25,581 nucleotides of DNA from an uncultured Clostridia bacterium. GTDB lineage: Bacteria; Bacillota; Clostridia; Christensenellales; QALW01. The DNA lies in assembly GCA_934434555.1 (NCBI GenBank), contig CAKRZX010000029.1, positions 1-25,581 of the forward strand, written 5' to 3'. Positions 14,955 to 22,729 of this stretch are shown piece by piece. Position 1 is the stretch's first letter; each line of letters begins with the position of its first letter. The notes beneath the pieces were generated by a model that made no database searches, was not told where the DNA came from, and saw only the letters and a program-made list of their open reading frames with translations. The translations under genes were made by a program, and so were the position numbers.

Positions 14955-15761
14955 CTACCCCCTCACCTTCCCCCACACGGCACTGATTGCGAGGAACAGC
15001 AGATTCGCAAGGACGATTCCCGCGCCGGCGGGGATATATGCAAAGGCGCAACTTGCAATCATTCCCGTAAGGAACGCAAGCACGGAGATGACCGCCGCGG
15101 CGACGGTGACTTTTTTGAACGAATCGAACAGGCGCATGGCGGTTATTGCGGGGAAGATAATCAAGCCCGAAATAAGCATTGTGCCCATAACGCGCATACC
15201 CACCACTATTACCGCGGCGCAGAGCATGGCAAGCATAATGTTAAGTGCGCCCGTTTTTGTGCCGGTGGCGGAAGCAAAGTTTTCGTCAAAGGTAACGGCA
15301 AAAATACGGTTATAAAAAAGCACGAACATAAGCGTTACAAGGGTGCCGAGGATTATTGCAAGCGCGGTATCGAATCGGGAAACTGTTAAAATACTTCCGA
15401 ACATATAGCCGTAAACGTCGGTGTTCATTCCGCCGGAGAGCGACGCAGCGGTTATTCCCACCGCAATGGACGATGAAGAGATTATCGCTATTGCCGCGTC
15501 GGAATTGATACGGCTGTTTTCCCGCAGGCGGAGCAGTAAGTACGCCGAAATCATCATAACGGGCACGGCTATTGCCATGGGCGCAAGGTTAAGGGCAAGG
15601 GCAACGGTCATTGAGCCGAACCCCACGTGGGAAAGTCCGTCGCCTATCATTGAATACTTTTTAAGCACAAGCGTTACACCCAAAAGCGACGAGGCAAGGG
15701 ACACAAATATGCCCACCACAAACGCCCTGATGATAAAGGAATAGGTAAAAAATTCAAACAT
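14955..15761 (-). CDS. znuB: Zinc ABC transporter permease (ABC-3 family)
   Basis: A 268-aa integral membrane permease of the ABC-3 family, forming the channel of a zinc (or manganese) importer. It is almost entirely hydrophobic, with about eight helices. KKYSMIGDGLSHVGFGSM (about 34-51) and the GALNI...GTMLISGLIIFPAITAMRL stretch (about 181-219) are characteristic. The start is ATG 15761, preceded by GGGGAGGTGC; the longer frame upstream lies inside znuC. It overlaps the znuC end by eight bases. Zinc over manganese is suggested by the His-rich binding protein upstream. Confidence 0.92.
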   Translation of the reverse strand: MFEFFTYSFIIRAFVVGIFVSLASSLLGVTLVLKKYSMIGDGLSHVGFGSMTVALALNLAPMAIAVPVMMISAYLLLRLRENSRINSDAAIAIISSSSIAVGITAASLSGGMNTDVYGYMFGSILTVSRFDTALAIILGTLVTLMFVLFYNRIFAVTFDENFASATGTKTGALNIMLAMLCAAVIVVGMRVMGTMLISGLIIFPAITAMRLFDSFKKVTVAAAVISVLAFLTGMIASCAFAYIPAGAGIVLANLLFLAISAVWGKVRG

Positions 15762-16455
15762 GCTCACAGCACCTCCCCGTAAAATGAACGCCGATTTCGC
15801 TGTTGACGTAATCGCCCGTTTTCCCGTAAAAGCGGATTTCGCCCTTGCCCAAATGCAGAATTTTTGACGCATACTTCACGCTTGCGGCAATATCGTGGGA
15901 TACCGTTATTACGGTTATCCCCTTTTCTTTGTTAAGGTCGAAAATAAGGTGGTAGAGTTCGTCGGTAACAAGCGGGTCAAGTCCGGTAACAGGCTCGTCA
16001 AGCAAAATAAGATTTTCGCTTGCGCACACCGCGCGGGCAAGCAGTACCCGCTGACGCTGTCCGCCCGAAAGGCTTGCAAAACGCTGGAAGCGTATATCAA
16101 ATATACCAAGGCGGCGCATAATGTCACCTGCACGGGCTTTGTCACTTTTGGAATAAAACAGTCTGGCAGAATTAAGGCAGCCCGAAAGCACCACTTCCCA
16201 TACCGATGCGGGAAAATTCCCCTTTATATCGGTCTGTTGGGGCAGATAGCCTATGCGCCCCGCGCTTTTATCAAATTCCACATTACCGCTTTTTGGTTTT
16301 ATCAAACCTAAAAGTGTTTTTATCAGCGTGCTTTTGCCGCTGCCGTTTTCGCCCACAATGCAGATATAATCGCCCTTTTCAACTTCAAAGGACACATTTT
16401 TGAGTATCTCGCGTCCGCCCAGGTTAACGGACAGATTTTCCGTTTTAAGAATCAT
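15754..16455 (-). CDS. znuC: Zinc ABC transporter ATP-binding protein
   Basis: A 233-aa ATPase driving zinc uptake. Walker A is GENGSGKST (about 36-44), the Q-loop LPQQTDIKG (about 70-78), the signature LSGGQRQRVLLARA (about 128-141), Walker B NLILLDEPVTGLDP (about 146-159) and the switch His ITVSHD. Length and motif order are normal for the ZnuC/MntB group. It overlaps znuA by four bases (ATGA), which fits coupled translation with equal subunit numbers. Confidence 0.94.
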   Translation of the reverse strand: MILKTENLSVNLGGREILKNVSFEVEKGDYICIVGENGSGKSTLIKTLLGLIKPKSGNVEFDKSAGRIGYLPQQTDIKGNFPASVWEVVLSGCLNSARLFYSKSDKARAGDIMRRLGIFDIRFQRFASLSGGQRQRVLLARAVCASENLILLDEPVTGLDPLVTDELYHLIFDLNKEKGITVITVSHDIAASVKYASKILHLGKGEIRFYGKTGDYVNSEIGVHFTGRCCEHV

Positions 16456-17366
16456 TCTCCCACCGCCTTTTTTATGTTCTCGGCATTTTGTTTCATTAAG
16501 GAAATATACGTTTCGCCCTTTTCAAAGTCAGATTTTGAAAGATTGTGGCAAGTGTGTAAAAGCAGCATTTCCGCGCCCGTTTCCTCTGATATTATCTTTG
16601 CGAATTTCGGCTCGGAAAGTTCCTCAAAGAACACAACCTTTATGTTGTTTTCCTTTATGAAATTTATCATTTCGGTAAGTTTCCGGGCGCTCGGCTCGGA
16701 ATAAGACGAACAGGAATCCACAGCGGAGAGAAACTCAAACCCGTAGCGGCGGGCAAAATACGTCATCGATGCGCGCCCCCCGTGCACAAGAGTTTTGATT
16801 TTTGCGTTTTCGGCTGTTTTAACGAACTCTTCGTCAAGCGAAACAAGCGCCGCGATGTATTTTTCGCCGTTGGCTTTGTAGTAATCGGCGTTCTGTCCGT
16901 CAAGGGCGCAAAGCGCATCAACGATGTTCCTTACCATTATTATGCAGTTGTTTGGGTCCGTCCAGATATGCGGGTCCTTTTCTTCGTGGTGTTCGTGATG
17001 GTCGTGATGGTCGTCCCCGTCGTCGTGGTCGCAGAGTTCAATATTTTCCGATACGTCAAGGGCGTTTACGCCGTGAAGTCCGTTTATTACCCGCACCGCC
17101 CACGGCTCCATATTTTCGCCCGTAAACACAAACAGGTCGCTGCCGTTTATTTTTTCGATGTCCGCAACCGACGGCTCAAAATTGTGGCTCTCCATTCCCG
17201 GCGGAAGCAAAAGTTCCACCTCTGCCCTGTCGCCCGCAATTTGGCGGCAGAAGTCGTACTGCGGAAAAAGCGTGGCGGTTATTTTCAGTTTTTCATTTTT
17301 CTTTTCATGCACGCAGCCGCAAAAAAGCACGCATGCGCACAAAAGAAACGTAATTATTCTTTTCAC
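16452..17366 (-). CDS. znuA: Zinc ABC transporter substrate-binding lipoprotein
   Basis: A 304-aa cluster A-I metal-binding protein. The preferred start is GTG at 17366, overlapping the regulator stop as GTGA. An ATG at 17387 also exists but lies deeper inside the regulator gene. A signal peptide, KRIITFLLCACVLFCGC, ends at a probable lipidated Cys18. Metal ligands are expected at His61 (MESHNFEPS), His133 (DPHIWTDP), His195 (LVHGG) and a late acidic residue. The stretch 113-129 is rich in His and Asp, the flexible loop that marks zinc rather than manganese carriers. It delivers metal to ZnuB. Confidence 0.92.
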   Translation of the reverse strand: MKRIITFLLCACVLFCGCVHEKKNEKLKITATLFPQYDFCRQIAGDRAEVELLLPPGMESHNFEPSVADIEKINGSDLFVFTGENMEPWAVRVINGLHGVNALDVSENIELCDHDDGDDHHDHHEHHEEKDPHIWTDPNNCIIMVRNIVDALCALDGQNADYYKANGEKYIAALVSLDEEFVKTAENAKIKTLVHGGRASMTYFARRYGFEFLSAVDSCSSYSEPSARKLTEMINFIKENNIKVVFFEELSEPKFAKIISEETGAEMLLLHTCHNLSKSDFEKGETYISLMKQNAENIKKAVGE

Positions 17367-17761
17367 TTTGTTCCGCACTCCCTGCATTTGCCGTAAAATA
17401 CCGTTTTTGCGGGGTCTATTAAAAATCCGTGTTCGGATAAAACGTGGGCGGAAATTTCTTCAAGTGTCTTACACGAAAGATGTTCAAGTTTGCCGCACAC
17501 GGTGCATTTAAGGTGAAAATGCTCGCATTTTTTATTCTGTTCCTGAAAGCACGCGCTCTCCCCCGCGGAAGAAATAAACTTGCGCACCTTATTTTCGCCA
17601 ACAAGCCTTTCCAAGTGCCGATACACCGTTGAAAGCCCGATGTTTTCGCCCCTTTCGCGGCATTTATTGCATAATTCCTCGGCGGTAAAATGTTCGCCGT
17701 TAAACTCTTTAATCGCCTCTGTAACGTGTTCCGCATGGCGGGTATTGTACCGTTTGTCCAT
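17363..17761 (-). CDS. Fur-family metal-dependent repressor (Zur-like)
   Basis: A 132-aa Fur-family regulator. The winged helix (about 5-65) contains IGLSTVYRHLERL, and the dimer domain starts with HFHLKCTVCGKLEHL. Structural zinc cysteines are CTVC (Cys86, Cys89) and CREC (Cys126, Cys129). The start is ATG 17761 after CGGAGG. A longer frame upstream would run through the operator and promoter. It is the first gene of the zinc operon and a Fur-type box lies between its promoter and its start, so it probably represses the operon when zinc is sufficient. Zur versus Fur or PerR is inferred from context. Confidence 0.88.
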   Translation of the reverse strand: MDKRYNTRHAEHVTEAIKEFNGEHFTAEELCNKCRERGENIGLSTVYRHLERLVGENKVRKFISSAGESACFQEQNKKCEHFHLKCTVCGKLEHLSCKTLEEISAHVLSEHGFLIDPAKTVFYGKCRECGTK

Positions 17762-17776
17762 ATATTTCCTCCGAAA

Positions 17777-17793
17777 TTGAAAATGATTTTCAA
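17777..17793 (-). promoter_or_regulatory. Fur-type operator (7-1-7 box)
   Basis: TTGAAAAT and ATTTTCAA form a perfect 17-bp palindrome around one central base. The inner 15 bases resemble the 7-1-7 Fur/Zur/PerR box TGATAAT-N-ATTATCA. It lies just downstream of the predicted transcript start (near 17801), where bound repressor would block elongation or initiation. Confidence 0.75.
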
Positions 17794-17807
17794 ATTCATT
17801 TTTATAT

Positions 17808-17835
17808 ATTATACCCCGCAAATATAATTTGTCAA
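17808..17835 (-). promoter_or_regulatory. Promoter of the zinc-uptake operon
   Basis: On the minus strand TTGACA (17830-17835) and TATAAT (17808-17813) are perfect hexamers with a 16-base spacer, the same arrangement as the pot promoter. Confidence 0.85.
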
Positions 17836-17855
17836 TCTTTTTTATATTTTGCCCT

Positions 17856-17883
17856 TTGAAAATTTCAGATTATGTGGTATTAT
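17856..17883 (+). promoter_or_regulatory. Promoter of cdaA-ybbR
   Basis: TTGAAA (17856-17861) and TATTAT (17878-17883) with a 16-base spacer lie 31 bases before the cdaA start. GGGAGAG (17903-17909) is the ribosome site. It is divergent from the zinc operon promoter and close to it. Confidence 0.6.
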
Positions 17884-17914
17884 ATATGTGAATCTTTTAT
17901 TCGGGAGAGATTTT

Positions 17915-18781
17915 ATGAGCGAATTTTTCACTTCTCTGCGTGAAGCGATTTCGGGCAGCGTATTTTCAAGCATAAGCATTATTGATATTCTTGACGTGGT
18001 GCTTATGTCGGTAATAATCTATCAGCTTCTTAAATTTTTTAAGCATACAAAGGCAATGCACGTGCTTAAAGGCGTGGCTTTGCTTATTATCGCGCTGGCG
18101 GTTGCCGCGTGGATCGGCCTGCCTACGGTTACATGGATTTTAAGTTCCGTTTTTACGTCGGGAATTCTTGTTATAGTGGTAATTTTCCAGCCGGAACTTC
18201 GCAGGGCGTTTGAAAACTTAGGCCGCGGTCATTTTAACGAAACCGAGGAAAAAGTGAATACAGACGATATTATTTCGGAGATCGTTACGGTATCGGACCA
18301 TCTTTCCCGCCGCCGCGTGGGCGCTTTAATGGTATTTGAACAAAAATCCGACCTTAAAGATATTATTGCCACCGGCACCGTGCTTGACGCAAAGATTTCG
18401 GCAGGTCTTATCGAAAATGTGTTTGAGCCCAATACTCCGCTGCATGACGGCGCAATGATATTAAAAGGCAACAAAATAGTTGCCGCGGGCTGTTTTCTTC
18501 CCCTTTCGGAAAACAACAGCATTGAAAAAACACTCGGCACACGCCACCGCGCGGCGCTCGGTATGAGCGAACGCTCCGACGCGGTTGTAATCGTAGTAAG
18601 TGAGGAAACGGGCGTTATTTCCGCCGCCCGCAACGGCACTTTAAGGCGGTACCTTGACCTTGAAGCCCTGCGGGATTTGCTTGAAGAAGTTTATGCGGAC
18701 GAAAATCAGCCCCAAAAGTTCTCGCTTAACAAGGTGATTGCGAAATTCTTCGGAAAGGAGCAGACCGATGAAAAAAAATAA
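17915..18781 (+). CDS. cdaA: Diadenylate cyclase CdaA
   Basis: A 288-aa membrane enzyme making c-di-AMP from two ATP, a messenger for potassium and osmotic balance and cell-wall state. Three helices (about 23-42, 50-68 and 74-92) are followed by FQPELRRAFE and the cytoplasmic DAC domain (about 115-265) with its DGA (178-180) and RHR (210-212) active-site motifs. The start is ATG 17915 after GGGAGAG. It shares 14 bases with ybbR, the usual partner gene, whose product binds and tunes CdaA. All key residues are present and the length is typical. Confidence 0.96.
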   Translation: MSEFFTSLREAISGSVFSSISIIDILDVVLMSVIIYQLLKFFKHTKAMHVLKGVALLIIALAVAAWIGLPTVTWILSSVFTSGILVIVVIFQPELRRAFENLGRGHFNETEEKVNTDDIISEIVTVSDHLSRRRVGALMVFEQKSDLKDIIATGTVLDAKISAGLIENVFEPNTPLHDGAMILKGNKIVAAGCFLPLSENNSIEKTLGTRHRAALGMSERSDAVVIVVSEETGVISAARNGTLRRYLDLEALRDLLEEVYADENQPQKFSLNKVIAKFFGKEQTDEKK

Positions 18782-20054
18782 AGTACGCCGCAGTGCGGGC
18801 TCATATTTTACAAACAATCTTACACTTAAACTGCTCTCGGTTGTGTTTGCGATAATCCTGTGGAGTTTTACCATTACACGGACAAATCCGCAGCGCACAA
18901 AACGGATTTCCGACGTTCCCATAACCGCCGTAGGGCTTGCGTCGCTTGAAGAAAGCGGGCTGACGCTGCGCGACGGCGACGATTTGGGAAACATTCAGGT
19001 TAAAGTAAGCGTTGCGCATTCGGATTTTAAGCTGATTGACAAAAACTATATTTCCGCAACGGTTGACCTTTCAAAAATCACTTCCGCCGGCACGGTAACG
19101 GTACCGGTAATGGTATCGGTAAACAGCACCGCGGACATCGGTACGCCCGTTGCGAATCCGTCAAGCATATCGGTGACCGTTGACGAACTTGTTACAAAAT
19201 CCGTGCCTGTTTCTCTGCACGAATCGGGTACGCTTAAAGACGGGCTTATTTCCCTTTCGCCCTCTTATCCCGAAACGGTGGAGATAAGCGGTTCTTCCTA
19301 CTACGTAGAGAAAATTGCAAAAGCCGTTCTTGACGTTGACCTGTCCTCTCTTAACGACGGCGACAAGGTTACCGGCGCGCTCAGGTTCACCGACGAAAAG
19401 AACAATGCCATAAAATTCACTTCAAAAAACATTACCGCCGATATGGACGTGCGGACAATAAAAGAAGTGAAAATCAACGCAGAAAACGCAATTGTAAATG
19501 CAGACAGGGTTGCCGCGGGATATCAGTTTGAATCGGTTTCGGCGGGAAAGATAAAAATCTGTGCGCACAAGATTCTGCTTGATTCCATTGAAGAGATTTC
19601 GCCCACCGCCATTGACCTTACGGACAAGGACAGTTCGTTTACAAACTGCGCGCTTGATTTCGACTTGCCAGAGGGTGTAAGCATTGTTCCCGGTCAGAGC
19701 ACGGCGGAAGCGGAAATAAAAATCAGCGAGGCAACCTCATCGGTTACGGTAAAACGGCACATTACGGTTTCGGGCTTTGACGGCACAAGCGCCTCGATTA
19801 CCGCCGGAAAGACCACAAGGCGGATAACCGCCGACGGAGTGGTGGCAATAGAGGCCACGGTTGAACTGTCCGGTCCCGCACCGCTGCTTAAAGCAATCGG
19901 CGACGCCGATGTTATGGTACGCCTTTCGCTTTCGGGCAAGGGCGCGGGAACGTACGAACTTGAACCTACGGTAATACTCAGTTCGGCTTACGCGTCGCGC
20001 ATAACCGCAAAACTTATTTCGCCCGCACAGGTTTCCGTAACGATAAGAAAATAA
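18768..20054 (+). CDS. cdaR: YbbR-domain protein, CdaA regulator (CdaR)
   Basis: A 428-aa protein with one N-terminal membrane helix (about residues 18-36, LKLLSVVFAIILWSFTITR, typical of YbbR) and a long extracellular part. The latter is built of tandem beta-rich YbbR repeats, each with a motif like PVTV/SVTV followed by a YPETVEISG-type segment; about four are visible. Known CdaR proteins interact with CdaA and modulate its activity. The start at ATG 18768 is set by GGAAAGGAG and lies within the end of cdaA. The glmM gene that often follows in Firmicutes is not here. Confidence 0.92.
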   Translation: MKKNKVRRSAGSYFTNNLTLKLLSVVFAIILWSFTITRTNPQRTKRISDVPITAVGLASLEESGLTLRDGDDLGNIQVKVSVAHSDFKLIDKNYISATVDLSKITSAGTVTVPVMVSVNSTADIGTPVANPSSISVTVDELVTKSVPVSLHESGTLKDGLISLSPSYPETVEISGSSYYVEKIAKAVLDVDLSSLNDGDKVTGALRFTDEKNNAIKFTSKNITADMDVRTIKEVKINAENAIVNADRVAAGYQFESVSAGKIKICAHKILLDSIEEISPTAIDLTDKDSSFTNCALDFDLPEGVSIVPGQSTAEAEIKISEATSSVTVKRHITVSGFDGTSASITAGKTTRRITADGVVAIEATVELSGPAPLLKAIGDADVMVRLSLSGKGAGTYELEPTVILSSAYASRITAKLISPAQVSVTIRK

Positions 20055-20058
20055 AAAA

Positions 20059-20095
20059 TATTGCCTGCTTGAAATTCGGCAGGCAATATAATTTT
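20059..20095 (+). terminator. Possible terminator after ybbR
   Basis: TATTGCCTGC and GCAGGCAATA form a perfect 10-bp stem around a 10-base loop (20059-20088), followed by a weak TAATTTT run. The next gene starts 18 bases later, so read-through or attenuation is also possible. Confidence 0.6.
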
Positions 20096-20105
20096 AAGAG
20101 GGATT

Positions 20106-21272
20106 ATGTTTAACAGGTTTATAAATCGGTTTATAAAAGAAGATACGCCCGCATTCAGGCAGGATGCGGGAATTTTAAGCGGCATTACGGGAATTATCCT
20201 TAACGCCTGTCTGTTTGCGCTTAAACTTACAATAGGCTCGCTTATGGGCAGCGTGGCGGTTATCTCCGACGGTTTCAACAACCTTTCGGATATGGGCTCC
20301 ACCGCAGTTGCGCTTGCGGGAATAAAACTGAGCGGCAAGCGCCCCGACCGTGACCACCCGTTCGGTCACGGCAGGTTTGAATATATCTCCGCTCTTATAG
20401 TTTCATTTATTATTATGTCCGTCGGTCTTGAACTTTTAAGGACCTCGTTTGATAAAATACTTTCTCCCGCGCCCGCGCAAGGGGCAAATTGGCTTTTAAC
20501 AGGGTTGCTGTTTATTTCGATTCCGGTAAAACTTTTTATGATGGGGCTTAACCTGAACTTAGGCAGGCGGTGCGGTTCCGAACCTCTGCTTGCCGCCGCG
20601 GTTGACAGCCGTAACGACTGCATTGCAACCGGCGCGGTTATTCTTTCGGCAATAATCGATTCGCTTAACATTCTGCCCGTAAGCATTGACGGTTATGCCG
20701 GTGCGGCGGTATCCCTGTTTATTCTGTGGTCGGGATTCGGCGTGGCAAAAGATACGGTTGCGCTGCTTTTAGGCAAAGCCCCCGACCCCGAAACGGTAAA
20801 GAATATCCGCAGAATTTTGCTTGAAACACCCGAAATTCAGGGACTGCACGACCTTATCGTTCACGATTACGGGCCGGGACGCCAGTTTGTTACCGTTCAC
20901 GCGGAAGTAAGCGACAAAAGTGATTTGGTTGCCATCCACGAAATTATTGACAGTACCGAAAAGCGCGTTTTTAAGGAAACGGGCTGCGAAATCACCATCC
21001 ATATGGACCCCGTTTGTGCCGAAAGCCCCGAGCTTGAAGCGATAAAATGCAGGATATCCGAATCTTTTAAGGAGCTTAACATTAACGGGACATTTCACGA
21101 TTTACGAATGACAAACGGCAAGGAAAATATAAACGTGATTTTTGACGCCGTTTTCCCCGCCGACCTTGCGCCCGAAAAGACCCGCCTTGCGGCGGATAAG
21201 ATCGCCGCGGATATAAAATCCCTCGATTCCCGCTACAATGCGGTAATTCAGATTGACCGTGATTTTACATAG
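20106..21272 (+). CDS. Cation diffusion facilitator (CDF) metal exporter
   Basis: A 388-aa transporter with about six helices in the N-terminal half and a soluble regulatory domain (about 215-385) like other CDF proteins. The helix-2 motif is ISDGFNNLSD (Asp55, Asn59, Asp62) followed by HPFGHGR (84-90), and the helix-5 motif is DSRND (Asp167, Asp171). The usual zinc-type His in these metal sites is absent, pointing to manganese or iron rather than zinc; that is inference. The C-terminal domain is long, with a second segment past residue 310. The start at 20106 follows GAGGGATT. Its end overlaps the convergent thiamine gene by eight bases. Confidence 0.9.
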   Translation: MFNRFINRFIKEDTPAFRQDAGILSGITGIILNACLFALKLTIGSLMGSVAVISDGFNNLSDMGSTAVALAGIKLSGKRPDRDHPFGHGRFEYISALIVSFIIMSVGLELLRTSFDKILSPAPAQGANWLLTGLLFISIPVKLFMMGLNLNLGRRCGSEPLLAAAVDSRNDCIATGAVILSAIIDSLNILPVSIDGYAGAAVSLFILWSGFGVAKDTVALLLGKAPDPETVKNIRRILLETPEIQGLHDLIVHDYGPGRQFVTVHAEVSDKSDLVAIHEIIDSTEKRVFKETGCEITIHMDPVCAESPELEAIKCRISESFKELNINGTFHDLRMTNGKENINVIFDAVFPADLAPEKTRLAADKIAADIKSLDSRYNAVIQIDRDFT

Positions 21273-21888
21273 TACTTTTTTTAGGCAGCACCAGCAGCAG
21301 CATTCCGTCTTTTACGGTTATACTGCTTTTTTTACCCAAAAACTCATTACTTATGCCTAAGGGGAATGAATTTGTAAGTTCCGCGTTGTCAAGGTTGTAT
21401 TTAAGATTTTTTATTGTTACGCCCTTGCTTCTATCCGAAAGAGAAAACACCGAAACAAACCCCTTATAACCTGCGTCAAAACAAATCGTTCTGTTCTTTA
21501 TAACGGTTAAAATCCCGTTTTTATCGGTTAAAAAACCGCGGAATCCGTTTTCTTCAAGATAGGCAAGCAACTGAATATTTGCAAAGGTATGCTCTGTTTT
21601 CCCGCCCGTACCGCAGAGAATATAAAAGCATTTATACCCTCTTTTTATGCCCTGCCTTATGGCTTCAAAAGTATCCGTTTCGTCCTTAACGGGATTAAGT
21701 TTTATAACATTTTCACCCTTTGGTATATATTCAAGCGTATCGAAATCACCCACGATGATATCGGGTTTTATGCCCTCTTTTTCAAGATATTTAAGTCCCG
21801 CGTCGGCAGCAATTACCAAGTCGCCCTCATTTATCGGCGTATCAAACCCGCTTTCTTCGCCCGCGCACACTATTATGCATTTTTTCAT
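21265..21888 (-). CDS. Thiamine pyrophosphokinase
   Basis: A 207-aa enzyme converting thiamine and ATP to thiamine pyrophosphate in the cytoplasm. The N-terminal catalytic domain shows IAADAGLKYL (about 26-35), VGDFDT (46-51), KDETDT (68-73) and GGKTEHTFANI (95-105); the C-terminal beta domain runs from about 130. Length and motifs are typical; the usual GGRxDH motif reads GGKTEH here, a mild variation. It overlaps the DeoR gene by four bases (ATGA), so it is transcribed with it rather than with the ribosome-biogenesis genes it often follows in Firmicutes. Confidence 0.9.
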   Translation of the reverse strand: MKKCIIVCAGEESGFDTPINEGDLVIAADAGLKYLEKEGIKPDIIVGDFDTLEYIPKGENVIKLNPVKDETDTFEAIRQGIKRGYKCFYILCGTGGKTEHTFANIQLLAYLEENGFRGFLTDKNGILTVIKNRTICFDAGYKGFVSVFSLSDRSKGVTIKNLKYNLDNAELTNSFPLGISNEFLGKKSSITVKDGMLLLVLPKKSTM

Positions 21889-22619
21889 ACCTGTTTTTCT
21901 CCCAGAACTCCGTTTAGTCTGCTTCCCGAAATAACGCCGTCAATATCAGTGATATTGCAGATGTTATGAAAATATTCTTTGCCTACTTTGTCGCCCGTGC
22001 ATATAAGATACACGCGCTTTGCGTTTTTCATCATTTCTCTTCTTACCCCATCCTCTTCGCGGGAAAAATCCGTAAGCTTGCCGCTTTGCGACAGCCCCCG
22101 ACAGGAAAAGAACATAATGTCCGCATTGTATTCGCGTACTGCCTCCCGCGCCGACTCGCCCACAAGCGCGCAGCACTGCGGAATATAATCTCCGCCCGTA
22201 CTTATGGCTTTTATGTTGTATTCTCCCGCCTTTTCAAGCGCTTTTACGCCGTTTGTCACCACCGTCAGGCGGCTTTTTGATGTCAAAAAAGGAATGACGT
22301 TATACGCACTTGATGAGGAATCAAGAAACACCACATTGCCGTCACAAACAAGTTCCGACGCACGCTTTGCGCAGATAAGTTTTTCGTCGCTCTGTTCAAG
22401 TTCACGCAGAAGAAACGGGATTTTCGTCCGTGAATTGCCGTCCTCTTCTATTATTGCGCCGCCGTGAACACGGCGCAGAAATCCCTGTTTTTCAAGGCTT
22501 ACCAAGTCGCGCCTTATTGACGGCTCACTTGCATACATTTCCTTTGCAAGGCTCTTTACTTCCACTCTTCTTTCGGCAAGCAGTTTTTTCAAAATGTACT
22601 TTTCACGCTCTTTATTCAC
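21885..22619 (-). CDS. DeoR-family transcriptional regulator
   Basis: A 244-aa repressor. The winged helix (about 1-57) includes VKSLAKEMYASEPSIRRDLVSLEKQGFLRRVHGGA. The DeoRC sensor domain (about 75-232) has the VFLDSSSSAYNVIPFL, VVTNGVKAL, STGGDYIP and SCRGLS motifs that bind a phosphorylated sugar or polyol. It starts at GTG 22619; no strong ribosome site is visible, but a later start would remove the DNA-binding helix. It is divergent from the GDPD-PHP gene and probably controls that operon (inference). The ligand is unknown, with glycerol phosphate-like compounds a reasonable guess from the neighbour. Confidence 0.88.
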   Translation of the reverse strand: MNKEREKYILKKLLAERRVEVKSLAKEMYASEPSIRRDLVSLEKQGFLRRVHGGAIIEEDGNSRTKIPFLLRELEQSDEKLICAKRASELVCDGNVVFLDSSSSAYNVIPFLTSKSRLTVVTNGVKALEKAGEYNIKAISTGGDYIPQCCALVGESAREAVREYNADIMFFSCRGLSQSGKLTDFSREEDGVRREMMKNAKRVYLICTGDKVGKEYFHNICNITDIDGVISGSRLNGVLGEKQV

Positions 22620-22667
22620 TTAAAATCATCAACTTTCTGATTGTTTTTTCATTTTGCGTGGCGCATA

Positions 22668-22697
22668 TTGACAATTTGACCGTTTTTATTATACAAT
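22668..22697 (+). promoter_or_regulatory. Promoter of the GDPD-PHP/dehydrogenase operon
   Basis: TTGACA (22668-22673) and TACAAT (22692-22697) with an 18-base spacer. TTGAC recurs at 22676-22680, a small direct repeat over the -35 that could be part of a DeoR-type operator. The ribosome site AGGAAAGAGG lies before ATG 22730. Confidence 0.7.
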
Positions 22698-22729
22698 ACT
22701 ATTCGGAAAAAGGAAAGAGGATTTTTAGT

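Noticed and set aside
16782..17396. Plus-strand 204-codon open frame opposite znuA
   Set aside because: Shadow of the His/Asp-rich region read on the other strand, giving Val-rich runs; no start signal.
21265..22729. Riboswitch (TPP) controlling the thiamine kinase
   Set aside because: The gene starts inside the upstream DeoR gene, leaving no leader; I see no TPP-type motif before the DeoR gene.
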